Positions 17,275 through 25,308 of a DNA stretch of 37,972 nt are shown piece after piece. The position numbers and the translations under genes are program-made. Below the pieces are notes generated by a model. The model saw nothing but the letters and a program-made list of their open reading frames with translations. It was not told the DNA's origin and ran no database searches. The DNA comes from Bacillota bacterium. Lineage in GTDB: Bacteria; Bacillota; UBA4882; UBA8346. The first letter of the stretch is position 1. Each line of letters begins with the position of its first letter. The stretch spans positions 1-37,972 of the forward strand of contig JAEZJQ010000067.1 in NCBI GenBank assembly GCA_023436305.1, given 5' to 3'.

Positions 17275-19074
17275 TTATTCCTCAATTTTCAGTACCGCCA
17301 GAAAGGCTTCCTGGGGTACTTCCACGGAACCTAATTGTTTCATTCGCCGTTTGCCTTCTTTTTGTTTTTCCAGTAGTTTGCGTTTCCGGGAAATATCTCC
17401 GCCGTAACATTTTGCTAATACGTCCTTTCGCACAGCTTTGACGGTTTCCCGGGCGATTACTTTAGTACCGACGGCGGCCTGAATGGGTACCTCAAAGAGT
17501 TGACGGGGAATGATTTCTTTTAATTTTTCAGTTAACAGCCGGCCGCGCTGGTAAGACTTTTCACGGTGGACAATGGCCGACAGAGCATCTACCGGTTTTT
17601 CATTCAATAAAATATCCAGTTTGACCAGATCCGACTGCCGATGCCCCAGATATTCGTAATCCAAAGAAGCGTAACCCCGGGATCGAGACTTTAATTTATC
17701 AAAAAAGTCCATCAGGATTTCCGATAACGGCAGTTCATAAATGAGCAGCACCCGGGTGGCGGTCAGATATTCCATGTTTTTAAAGACTCCCCGCTTTTCC
17801 TGGCACAGTTCCATGATCGTTCCTACAAATTCGCTGGGTAATATGATACTGGCCTTAACATATGGTTCCTCTATATGGTCCAAATAATTGGGGGCGGGAA
17901 ATTCGGCCGGATTGGATATCTCTTTTACCGACCCATCGGTAAGATATAATTTATAAACCACACTGGGAGCCGTGGCCACCAAATTCAAATCATATTCCCT
18001 CTCCAGGCGTTCCTGGATGATTTCCATATGCAACAGCCCTAAGAAACCGCACCGAAATCCAAAGCCCAACGCAGTTGAGTTCTCAGGCTCAAATACCAGG
18101 GAAGCGTCATTCAATTTAAGTTTTTCAAGGGCGTCCCGCAAATCCCCGTAAGCCGTACTGTCAATAGGGAACAGTCCGCAGTAAACCATGGGATTCACCG
18201 GACGGTAACCCGGCAACGGTATTAATGCCGGATTATCCACCGTGGTAATCGTATCTCCCACTTGGGTGTCGGTAACATTCCGCATGGCCGCGATTACGTA
18301 ACCCACTTCACCGGTGGCCAATTGGGTGGCCGGAGTCATTACCGGCTGGAAGGTGCCTAACTCCGTAACCTCAAATTCCTTTTGAGTAGCCAGCATCCGG
18401 ATCTTCTGCCCAGTTTTAAGCCGTCCTTCCTTGACCCGGACATAAGCAATCACACCCCGGTAGGAATCAAACAACGAATCAAAGACTAAAGCCCGTAACG
18501 GTAGCTGAATTTCTCCGGCAGGCGGTTTTATTTTATGAACGATGGCCTCCAAAATATCTTCAGTTCCCAAACCGGTTTTAGCGCTGGCCAAAATACAGTC
18601 ACTGGGGTCCAACCCGATAATATCTCTGATCTCCGCTTTAACCCGTTCCGGATCGGCGCTGGGCAAGTCCACTTTATTGATCACCGGAATAATATCCAGA
18701 TCATGCTCCAAAGCCAAATAAAGATTGGCAATGGTTTGGGCCTCAACCCCTTGTGTTGAGTCCACAATCAGCAACGCCCCATCGCAAGCCGCCAACGACC
18801 GGGAAACTTCATACGTAAAATCCACATGGCCTGGAGTATCAATCAAGTTTAACACATATTTTTCACCATTTTTAGCCTTATACTCGATTCTTACCGCCTG
18901 GGCCTTAATGGTTATCCCCCGTTCCCGCTCCAGATCCATGGAATCCAGGATCTGTTCGGTCATCTCCCTTTCAGTGATAGTCCCTGTAAACTCTAAGATT
19001 CGATCGGCCAGGGTAGACTTCCCATGATCGATATGGGCAATAATACAAAAATTACGAATATGCGCCTGAATCAA
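17275..19074 (-). CDS. lepA: Elongation factor 4 (LepA), ribosome back-translocase GTPase
   Basis: A 599-residue translational GTPase of normal length. G1 is AHIDHGKST at about residues 13-21, the switch II motif DTPGHVDF and G4 NKVDLPSADP are intact, and the C-terminus has the LepA-specific domain with AKCYGGDISRKRKLLEKQKEGKRRMK in its tRNA-facing part. It acts on stalled or mistranslocated ribosomes and 30S assembly. The start is TTG at 19074, seven bases after AAGGGAGG; there is no in-frame ATG. In Bacillus it precedes hemW and hrcA as here, though other genes are inserted in this window. Confidence 0.97.
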   Translation of the reverse strand: MIQAHIRNFCIIAHIDHGKSTLADRILEFTGTITEREMTEQILDSMDLERERGITIKAQAVRIEYKAKNGEKYVLNLIDTPGHVDFTYEVSRSLAACDGALLIVDSTQGVEAQTIANLYLALEHDLDIIPVINKVDLPSADPERVKAEIRDIIGLDPSDCILASAKTGLGTEDILEAIVHKIKPPAGEIQLPLRALVFDSLFDSYRGVIAYVRVKEGRLKTGQKIRMLATQKEFEVTELGTFQPVMTPATQLATGEVGYVIAAMRNVTDTQVGDTITTVDNPALIPLPGYRPVNPMVYCGLFPIDSTAYGDLRDALEKLKLNDASLVFEPENSTALGFGFRCGFLGLLHMEIIQERLEREYDLNLVATAPSVVYKLYLTDGSVKEISNPAEFPAPNYLDHIEEPYVKASIILPSEFVGTIMELCQEKRGVFKNMEYLTATRVLLIYELPLSEILMDFFDKLKSRSRGYASLDYEYLGHRQSDLVKLDILLNEKPVDALSAIVHREKSYQRGRLLTEKLKEIIPRQLFEVPIQAAVGTKVIARETVKAVRKDVLAKCYGGDISRKRKLLEKQKEGKRRMKQLGSVEVPQEAFLAVLKIEE

Positions 19075-19130
19075 TTATGTTCCTCCCTTAATGCTCCTAT
19101 ACTGCTCTTTACCTACACTTCTACGCTATC

Positions 19131-19847
19131 TTATACAAACTTCCGAAAACGCCCAAAAAGATCAATGGTCTGATGGTAAAACCATTGAGTTACACCTAAC
19201 AGTTGCAAAGCGTCGTATAGAAATTTACCCGCCAGAAAGATTAAAAAGATACCGCAAATAATGAGTAACCAACGGTAGACAACTCCGGATATGAATTGGC
19301 GTCCTTTGGATATGGCGGCCGAAACAAGTGTATACCAACTTAAGTCGGCTAACTCATGGGCACAAAAAAACACGATGATACCCGTCCAGCCTAATGCTAA
19401 TGATTTGGTCATAAGTCCCAGGCCGATGACCGCCCACCAGATCAGGAAGTAAGGATTGGACAGTGAGATCAGAAACCCGGCGATTACCGGATTCATATTA
19501 ATAAGCGCGGTGCCGGTTTCATTGGCGGCAGCCTGCTCTTTGACCACTCGATCACTATTCTTGCTTTCTGATCCTATCAGATTGCATCCCATCCAAAACA
19601 ACAGAATGCCCCCAAAGATCCCCAAAACAACCTGGGTTGCCGTAAGTTTAATATAACTACCCAACCCCGCAATTAATCCAATAATTAAGAGCGCTTCCAA
19701 AATGGCATGTCCCAAAATGAGCTTTGGTCCAACCCAAAAACCCTTTTTATATGCCAGTTGAATATCGTAAGTCAATAAAGGCCCCGGAGCCAAGGCGCCG
19801 GAAAAACCCAGTAATAATGATTGAACAAAAACTTCAAAAAGAGTCAT
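19131..19847 (-). CDS. LysE/RhtB-family amino acid exporter
   Basis: A 238-residue inner-membrane protein with about six hydrophobic segments. The N-terminal motif GFSGALAPGPLLTYDIQLAYKKG is the family hallmark (long form; the PGP core is the key part), with NPYFLIWWAVIG in the middle. Such proteins export amino acids or related small metabolites; substrate unknown. The ATG at 19847 is preferred because AGGAGT lies seven bases upstream. A longer form from near 19952, also preceded by GCAGGAGA, would add about 35 mostly hydrophilic, lysine-rich residues and cannot be excluded. It is inserted between lepA and the gpr-linked genes. Confidence 0.85.
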   Translation of the reverse strand: MTLFEVFVQSLLLGFSGALAPGPLLTYDIQLAYKKGFWVGPKLILGHAILEALLIIGLIAGLGSYIKLTATQVVLGIFGGILLFWMGCNLIGSESKNSDRVVKEQAAANETGTALINMNPVIAGFLISLSNPYFLIWWAVIGLGLMTKSLALGWTGIIVFFCAHELADLSWYTLVSAAISKGRQFISGVVYRWLLIICGIFLIFLAGKFLYDALQLLGVTQWFYHQTIDLFGRFRKFV

Positions 19848-20257
19848 ATCCATTACTCCTGTCACAGTTTTAATTTTCGGTTGCAGGGTGGAAATTTCGG
19901 ATATATTTATTCCAAGAAATTTACCTTTTTTAGGCTTTTTAATATTCACCATCAAACGTAAATCTCCTGCAAAGAAAATAGCCCTCATTAATTCCGAATT
20001 TCATACGAATCATCATGCCCGGGTAAGGCGCCAACCAGGAATAAAAATAAATCTTCACAACTGATACTTGAAGAAGTCTAACCTTTTTCCTTGATATAAT
20101 TGAAATCGTAACCAACGATGAAAATGAGTCAGTTTTCTGAATAAACCTATGCGCCCGTGAAACAGTAATGAAGAATATTTGAATTGTACGCGGCGGGATT
20201 GAACGACCGTATGAAGTTAATAATATTTAAAAACCGATGAATATTCATATGGGAAGT
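19848..20257. other. 410-base gap without a recognised gene
   Basis: Apart from the possible 5' extension of the LysE gene (to about 19988) and a 12-bp palindrome ATGAATATTCAT (20237-20248), nothing was recognised. No promoter with good -35 and -10 boxes and no strong terminator could be identified. Confidence 0.5.
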
Positions 20258-20596
20258 TTATTTCGTAGGGTTTTGGGGAGATGGCGCAATTACCTTTTGC
20301 CATTTTATACAAATTCGGGGAAATGTAAAAACAGTGATGGTATGAAGGGCGCTTTTAATTTCCCATCGGCCGGCGCGATGGCGAATATTTAAGGGGAATT
20401 TCAGTTGAATATTTTCAACCCGCCCCCCGGTCTTAATTTCCACTCCGGTAGATACCCATCTGCATTTTAAGCCGGTATGATCCTCCGCCAGCATTGACCC
20501 GAGATTATTCAGGACAAAGTAAAGCCCGGCCCCCAGGAAAAACAATATAAAAATGATTACTGCCAAAAATTTGCCGAATATTTTCATTGATTGCAT
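20258..20596 (-). CDS. Small membrane-anchored protein (in the yqxA position)
   Basis: A 112-residue protein with one N-terminal membrane segment (KFLAVIIFILFFLGAGLYFV) and a hydrophilic remainder that would face outside the cytoplasm. No family is recognised. In Bacillus the gene between spoIIP and lepA is yqxA, coding for a membrane-anchored protein of similar size, so this may be its positional equivalent; sequence similarity could not be tested. Neither the ATG at 20596 nor that at 20587 has a clear ribosome binding site. It lies 28 bases after the preceding gene and is likely co-transcribed. Confidence 0.6.
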   Translation of the reverse strand: MQSMKIFGKFLAVIIFILFFLGAGLYFVLNNLGSMLAEDHTGLKCRWVSTGVEIKTGGRVENIQLKFPLNIRHRAGRWEIKSALHTITVFTFPRICIKWQKVIAPSPQNPTK

Positions 20597-20624
20597 TCGA
20601 TAAGATTGTAAAAAATCAAATCTC

Positions 20625-21446
20625 CTATATCTTTTTTGTGGTTTGGAGTTTCCCGGCCTGTTCCAGCGTATTCAATAGAGACTCTAAATTTCGCTCAAGA
20701 TCGGTTATATTATCCGCTGAAGTTTCCGCCCAAATTATCTCAAAAACATCCCTATCTCCCAGCCTATGTTTCCCAAGGGTAAAAAAATTTAAATTATCGG
20801 AGAAATTTGCTATCATTTGTGGTAAAAGGACCCCCTGCCACTGTTTGGCCATTGTGAAATATAAATGTACATTAGCCCCGGCCATCTCTCTTTCACAACC
20901 AGAATCGCTTGACCTATCCTGGGCAAACCCAGGATGGGTTAGGTTTAACCCGATTAATACCAGCGGCTGCTCACGGTCAAAAATCTCTGCCAGCTTATCT
21001 TCCCAGTCATCGTCATCCTTGATGGGAATTTCTTTTACTCCGGCAAAACTGGTTTTTAAGTCCAGCCGATAGCGGGCGATTAGCGACCAAACCGCCCCGG
21101 AACGGCAAGCCTCCGGAAAACAAAATACCAATTTGGAGGGGTATGAATTGGCCGAAACCGGTATTGAATCATTGGTTTTTCCAGGGCGATTAAAAATGTT
21201 GGAATCGGTTTTCAAAACATCCGCAATGTCAAAATTAAATCTTGTAAAAAACTTCGCCAAATATTTCTCGGATTCCACCATCAAATTCCGGGGACCGCCA
21301 TTTCGGGCTTGATTAAGCGGCACTTGAACCACGGGCGGCAATGAGCGTTTATCTGTTTTAACCAGATAACTGAAAAAGCCCAGCATAAAACATACCGCTC
21401 CGTAAAACAGAAATATTGAGACCCAAGTTTTAGAATTGACATACAT
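20625..21446 (-). CDS. Membrane-anchored protein of unknown function in the spoIIP position
   Basis: A 273-residue protein with a single N-terminal membrane segment (about residues 8-29) and an extracytoplasmic body. It lies where Bacillus has spoIIP, directly after gpr. The zinc-binding HTH...E and HRD motifs of SpoIIP amidases are absent. The order of hydrophobic strands (PLVLIGLNLTHPG, then ANVHLYFTM, then DVFEIIWAET followed by a helical NLESLLNTLEQ) loosely recalls an amidase fold. It may be a strongly diverged, catalytically dead relative, or an unrelated protein. The start is ATG at 21446; GGGGGGAT lies just upstream. Confidence 0.65.
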   Translation of the reverse strand: MYVNSKTWVSIFLFYGAVCFMLGFFSYLVKTDKRSLPPVVQVPLNQARNGGPRNLMVESEKYLAKFFTRFNFDIADVLKTDSNIFNRPGKTNDSIPVSANSYPSKLVFCFPEACRSGAVWSLIARYRLDLKTSFAGVKEIPIKDDDDWEDKLAEIFDREQPLVLIGLNLTHPGFAQDRSSDSGCEREMAGANVHLYFTMAKQWQGVLLPQMIANFSDNLNFFTLGKHRLGDRDVFEIIWAETSADNITDLERNLESLLNTLEQAGKLQTTKKI

Positions 21447-21511
21447 CGATAAATCCCCCCGGCAGAGGATTATGATTTTCCAACTTCTTTTATTACTAGG
21501 ATCTCAATGAT

Positions 21512-22486
21512 TTAATTAAGATATCGAAAAACCTCTTCCGGGCTGACTCCGGGATGCAAGGCAATATTTAACGCCCCGGAGATTACCCTCGCCAAATCCT
21601 CGATCATCACGTCGATTTCCTTGGGTGTAACGATTAAACTATGAAAATATGGAGAAAGGACCCGTTCCACCACGCTCAGACTCGGACTAGCTTTAGGATT
21701 GTTTGAAGGAAAAGGACCCCGATTTATGTCACTTAAGGCGTCCTGAACAATAGTGGTGGCTTCGACCACCGTAGGCACTCCAATAGCGATTACTGGAATT
21801 CCTAGAGTCTGCGGCGTAATACCGATCCGTTTGTTACCCAGTCCGGAACCTGGATGAATCCCGGTATCGGCGATTTGAATTGTAGCTCCCATCCGGCTGG
21901 TATTCCGGGAAGCCAGAGCGTCGATAACGATGATAAACTGGGGTTTGATCCGGCTGGCCACTCCCAATATGATTTCACCTGTTTCCAAGCCGGTTGTCCC
22001 CAGGACTCCGGGTGCTAAAGCCGCCACCGGACGAAGTTCACCCCGTTTTTCCGATGGACTGGTAGCTAACAAATGCCTGGTTACTAAAATTCGGGAAACT
22101 ACTCTCGGTCCCAAGGCATCCGGCGTGGCGTCCCAATTCCCCAAACCTACCACCAGACAATGATCCTCATCTTTTAACTTAAGCCGCGCAATAAACCCTT
22201 CCACTTCTTTCGCTACTTGAAAGGCGATCTTTTCTTGCCGGTCACGATCTCTGCTTCGTAACCCTTCGGCCTCCACAGTGACATAGTAACCCGGCTGTTT
22301 CCCCACGTGCCGCCCGGCTTCTTCCGTTAAAATGTTCACCCGGGAGATAAGCATCTCGCCTTGCCGTTCCGTGTCGGATTCAATCCCCGGGGGTTCATGC
22401 CCATGCCTTTCTTTAGCGATATCCCTGGCCTCTAGCGCCAAGTCCGTATGAATCTCACCGATTCGGTTCAAATCAGGGGTTGTCAT
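21512..22486 (-). CDS. gpr: Germination protease GPR
   Basis: A 324-residue spore-specific endopeptidase that degrades small acid-soluble DNA-binding proteins early in germination. It is made as a zymogen in the forespore and self-processes; the N-terminal EIHTDLALEA resembles the known processing site. Conserved family motifs GLGNWDATPDALGP, APGVLGTTGLETGEI and VIDALASR carry the acidic catalytic residues. The ATG at 22486 is chosen because GGAGGG lies seven bases upstream; a TTG at 22507 would include that site. It follows a small membrane protein gene by 17 bases and precedes the spoIIP-slot gene. Confidence 0.96.
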   Translation of the reverse strand: MTTPDLNRIGEIHTDLALEARDIAKERHGHEPPGIESDTERQGEMLISRVNILTEEAGRHVGKQPGYYVTVEAEGLRSRDRDRQEKIAFQVAKEVEGFIARLKLKDEDHCLVVGLGNWDATPDALGPRVVSRILVTRHLLATSPSEKRGELRPVAALAPGVLGTTGLETGEIILGVASRIKPQFIIVIDALASRNTSRMGATIQIADTGIHPGSGLGNKRIGITPQTLGIPVIAIGVPTVVEATTIVQDALSDINRGPFPSNNPKASPSLSVVERVLSPYFHSLIVTPKEIDVMIEDLARVISGALNIALHPGVSPEEVFRYLN

Positions 22487-22503
22487 ATTATTACCCTCCT
22501 CAT

Positions 22504-22851
22504 TCAATTCTCAATTTTTGCTCTCAACCCTGGCGCCTCTTCCGGAATAATCATCTCCATCAAAACCAGCCCGAAGTATACAAACACTAATCCCGGGATG
22601 GTCAGCTTGATACCGCTAAAAATCAACCGGGGCAATCCAAAAGCAGGAATTATTCCGCCGGCGCTTATCATGCTCCGAACCCGGTAATCCATGGTATTTC
22701 CAATGAAAGAACGGATCCAATCGCTAATAAAACCGGCGGCAATGGCTTCCATCAGGATTAAATAACGCCCGCCAAGCTGAAAATCATAAAATAATAGGTT
22801 GGTAATGATTAGCCAAAGGGCAGTGAGAATGATTCGCAAAACGATGAACAT
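22504..22851 (-). CDS. Small hydrophobic membrane protein, unknown
   Basis: A 115-residue protein that is mostly hydrophobic, with three to four likely membrane segments (VLRIILTALWLIITNLLF; YLILMEAIAAGFISDW; a final LTIPGLVFVYFGLVLMEMII). The pattern is loosely like small phage-holin-4-type proteins, but this is not certain. It is immediately upstream of gpr and probably in the same transcript, which suggests a sporulation-linked role. The ATG at 22851 has no obvious ribosome binding site. Confidence 0.6.
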   Translation of the reverse strand: MFIVLRIILTALWLIITNLLFYDFQLGGRYLILMEAIAAGFISDWIRSFIGNTMDYRVRSMISAGGIIPAFGLPRLIFSGIKLTIPGLVFVYFGLVLMEMIIPEEAPGLRAKIEN

Positions 22852-22907
22852 AATTATTATTTTGCCAAAAAATATAAATAAAATTCCGGTGAAAAATAAA
22901 CAAATGA

Positions 22908-22936
22908 TTGCAAAACAGCAAGGACCATGTTAAAAT
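22908..22936 (+). promoter_or_regulatory. Candidate sigma-A promoter of rpsT
   Basis: TTGCAA, 17 bases, TAAAAT in the divergent gap between the gpr-linked gene and rpsT, leaving a leader of about 115 bases before the rpsT start. Confidence 0.6.
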
Positions 22937-23059
22937 ATTTACTGTATGAATTTGGGGTTCATGGTGTTTTACAAGCGTGCATGTACTTAGTATGCGAGTT
23001 TATCGCTAAATATGGAGTTGTTTCGTGCGCGCGACACCGCTGTTAAGGAGGTGAAAGTT

Positions 23060-23326
23060 TTGCCGAATATTAAATCCGCTAAAAAACGGGTCCTGATTAC
23101 CGCTGAGAATCGCCAGACGAACATGTCAAGAAGTTCCGCTTTGAAGACTTCCTTGAAAAAAGTTACCACCGCGATTAACGCCAAGGATGCAACCGCCGCC
23201 AAGCAAAATTTACAGGATGCTATTAAATCACTGGATTCATCCGCTTCGAAAGGCGTTATTCATAAAAATCAAGCCGCCCGCCGGAAATCACGTTTGACCA
23301 AGAAGATTAACGCGATGGCGCAGTAA
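23060..23326 (+). CDS. rpsT: 30S ribosomal protein S20
   Basis: An 88-residue, lysine-rich protein matching S20: the N-terminus PNIKSAKKRV, central SALKTSLKK, and C-terminal KGVIHKNQAARRKSRLTKK. It binds 16S rRNA early in 30S assembly. The start is TTG at 23060, behind a very strong AAGGAGGTG (23045-23053); the longer reading from 23012 adds residues unlike S20. TTG starts are known for rpsT in other bacteria, where S20 represses its own translation. Divergent from gpr, unlike the co-directional Bacillus arrangement. Confidence 0.96.
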   Translation: MPNIKSAKKRVLITAENRQTNMSRSSALKTSLKKVTTAINAKDATAAKQNLQDAIKSLDSSASKGVIHKNQAARRKSRLTKKINAMAQ

Positions 23327-23356
23327 AATTTTTATAAGTTTTATCAGTTTAAATAA

Positions 23357-23393
23357 AAAGGATCTTAAGTGAAGAATGGACTTAAGATCCTTT
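23357..23393 (+). terminator. Terminator of rpsT
   Basis: A perfect 14-base-pair stem (AAAGGATCTTAAGT and its complement) with a nine-base loop, 30 bases after the rpsT stop, followed by an AT-rich GATTATTTTCT rather than a pure T-run. Confidence 0.75.
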
Positions 23394-23509
23394 GATTATT
23401 TTCTAAGGGTTTTTAAACATCCGTTTTATAAAGTTATTCATAATGATTCAATCCTGAACCTTGGGATGGGCAATTTTCAACGTAAAATGAAATTATCCAT
23501 AAAAACATC

Positions 23510-23538
23510 TTGACAAATATCAATAAATATGATATAAT
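23510..23538 (+). promoter_or_regulatory. Consensus sigma-A promoter of the methyltransferase gene (P1)
   Basis: TTGACA (23510-23515), exactly 17 bases, TATAAT (23533-23538): a perfect match to the sigma-A consensus, the strongest in the window. It lies about 100 bases before the gene start. Confidence 0.88.
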
Positions 23539-23548
23539 AAAAAATTTA

Positions 23549-23578
23549 TTGACTTGATTAATGGAAATATGATATATA
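23549..23578 (+). promoter_or_regulatory. Second tandem promoter (P2)
   Basis: TTGACT, 18 bases, TATATA, placed 39 bases after P1 and sharing the local sequence AAATATGATATA with it, which suggests a partial duplication of the promoter. Confidence 0.5.
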
Positions 23579-23635
23579 ATATATAGCGAATCAAAACAAA
23601 CCACCCAACTCCAAGCAAACAAGGAGGACTTTGTC

Positions 23636-24550
23636 ATGCCCGAAAATCAAGTCAGCATTACCGCTTTAATCACCGCCTTTGCACGCGCTTACCATTCCAA
23701 GTATGATACTCCCAAAATCTTTGATGATTTTCTCGCCCCGGAACTTTTCACACCGGAGGAACATGCTTTTTTCAGCCAAAATCTAGCTAAATCGTTGGAA
23801 TTTTTTGACCCGGAATTCGCGGCCTCTTGTCCCGATCAATTTACTGCCCTAATGCGAGTGATGCAAATTCAGAATGGCCCGGTAACCCTTAGCCGTTCAC
23901 GGTATACGGAGGACAGCCTGGAGGCTGCGGTCGGGCAGGGGGTGCAACAATATGTAATCTTAGGCGCAGGCTTCGAGACCTTTGCCTTCCGGCGGCCGGA
24001 AATGCTAAAACAGCTCCAGGTCTTTGAGGTTGACCATCCCGCCACTCAAAACTACAAACGTCAGCGTATCGCTGATTTAGGCTGGGATTGTCCCGCACAG
24101 TTGCACTTTGTTCCGCTAGATTTTTCGAAAGATAATTTGGCAACCGCACTTCAACTATCAGGGTACGATCCAAAAAAAACCAGCTTCTTTAGCTGGCTGG
24201 GCGTAACCATTTATTTAAGCCGGCAAGCAGTGTTGGATACCTTACGAAACATCGCCGGTATAGCCCCCGCCGGAAGTATGATTATTTTCGATTACATGGA
24301 TGCCGATGCCTTAATCCCGGAACGGACGGAGAAAAGCATTCAACTGATGCAGGAAGTGGTGCGCCGGGCCGGGGAACCGATTAAGACCGGTTTTGACCCG
24401 GAAGCGCTCACCGGGGAACTGGCGAACTTTAAATTACGTCTTCACGAGGATCTGGGACCATCCGCCATCGAAACACTTTATTTTAAAGGACGAACAGATG
24501 GCTATCATGCAAAAGCGCATTTTCATTTCGCACAAGCGGTAGTTGAGTAA
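23636..24550 (+). CDS. Class I SAM-dependent methyltransferase (leucine carboxyl methyltransferase-like)
   Basis: A 304-residue methyltransferase of the PPM1/Tcmp family (the group once called TIGR00027). The SAM-binding segment is VILGAGFETFAFR at about residues 107-119, with the acidic strand VFEVDHPATQNYKRQRI near 131-147 and FFSWLGVTIYLSRQAV about 183-198. Family members are often linked to secondary metabolism or polyketide modification; the substrate here is unknown. The ATG at 23636 follows AAGGAGG. It stands alone behind an unusually strong tandem promoter in a very AT-rich leader, and its end lies two bases from the convergent metallo-hydrolase stop. Confidence 0.88.
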   Translation: MPENQVSITALITAFARAYHSKYDTPKIFDDFLAPELFTPEEHAFFSQNLAKSLEFFDPEFAASCPDQFTALMRVMQIQNGPVTLSRSRYTEDSLEAAVGQGVQQYVILGAGFETFAFRRPEMLKQLQVFEVDHPATQNYKRQRIADLGWDCPAQLHFVPLDFSKDNLATALQLSGYDPKKTSFFSWLGVTIYLSRQAVLDTLRNIAGIAPAGSMIIFDYMDADALIPERTEKSIQLMQEVVRRAGEPIKTGFDPEALTGELANFKLRLHEDLGPSAIETLYFKGRTDGYHAKAHFHFAQAVVE

Positions 24551-24552
24551 AA

Positions 24553-25275
24553 TTACACAGTATATCTCTCTACAAAATTCAAACCATAGCTTAACACCTG
24601 TTCTTTATCAAGCGATTGATCGTGATGCATGCAATAAACTCTGTTTCTTAATTCCGGGGGAATTAAATCAACTAATTTCCGTAAAGATAAGTGGACATTC
24701 CCTTCATAATCAATCCCGGAGACGTCCTGATACAACCAGTTCAGTTCTCCTTTTCGAAACATTTCAATGATTTCACCGGGGATGTTATTGGCATCCCCGC
24801 TATAATAGAAACATTTCCCTTCAAATTTGAATATAAAACCAAAAGCAGGAATGGTTTCTACGTGGGGTACCCGGATAAATCTCAGGGTAGCCCCTGTCAG
24901 CGCCCAATCGTCCGGACTTGATTCAACATCACTATAAAGCTCGTACATGGATGCTGTTACACCCAAATATTCCAAAAGATTCGTAAGCAATTCTCTTTCA
25001 GGGAAAAGTATCACGGGTTTAAGATGCAGTGTATAAAATGCATAAAATATAATGTCACCAAGGCTTCCGATATGATCAGGATGGGTATGGGTTATGATAA
25101 TATGAAGATGAGCCAAATCATCCAATAAATTAAGTTCTTGTAAGCGGCAAAAGACAGTCCCCCCACAATCAATCAGCAGCAATGAATGTTGCCTGCGAAT
25201 GAAGGAGCTGTTATTTCCCGGCTTCGTATTAAAAGCACTACCCGTCCCGACAAATTTAAGCATCTTGACGCCCAT
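24553..25275 (-). CDS. Metallo-beta-lactamase-fold hydrolase (RNase Z-like)
   Basis: A 240-residue MBL-fold protein. It begins KFVGTGSAFNTKPGNNSS, has the zinc motif ITHTHPDHIGSLGD (HxHxDH), YYSGDANN for the bridging Asp and a late histidine in YCMHHDQ. Relatives include RNase Z and phosphodiesterases; the classic tRNase Z exosite arm is not visible, so a generic hydrolase is the safer call. ATG at 25275 is taken, with AAGAGG close upstream; an ATG four codons later is possible. It follows hisF by 33 bases on the same strand and may be transcribed with the his genes. Confidence 0.85.
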   Translation of the reverse strand: MGVKMLKFVGTGSAFNTKPGNNSSFIRRQHSLLLIDCGGTVFCRLQELNLLDDLAHLHIIITHTHPDHIGSLGDIIFYAFYTLHLKPVILFPERELLTNLLEYLGVTASMYELYSDVESSPDDWALTGATLRFIRVPHVETIPAFGFIFKFEGKCFYYSGDANNIPGEIIEMFRKGELNWLYQDVSGIDYEGNVHLSLRKLVDLIPPELRNRVYCMHHDQSLDKEQVLSYGLNFVERYTV

Positions 25276-25308
25276 CGTCCTCTTCTTTAAAACTAAATAC
25301 CCATTTTT

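Noticed and set aside
22852..22907. Sigma-F-like GGCAAAATAA before the gene upstream of gpr
   Set aside because: It is almost a -10 match, but it lies only a few bases before the ATG and no -35 at the right distance was found.
23012..23059. Upstream extension of rpsT
   Set aside because: The extra residues are unlike S20, and the strong AAGGAGGTG site points to the TTG at 23060.
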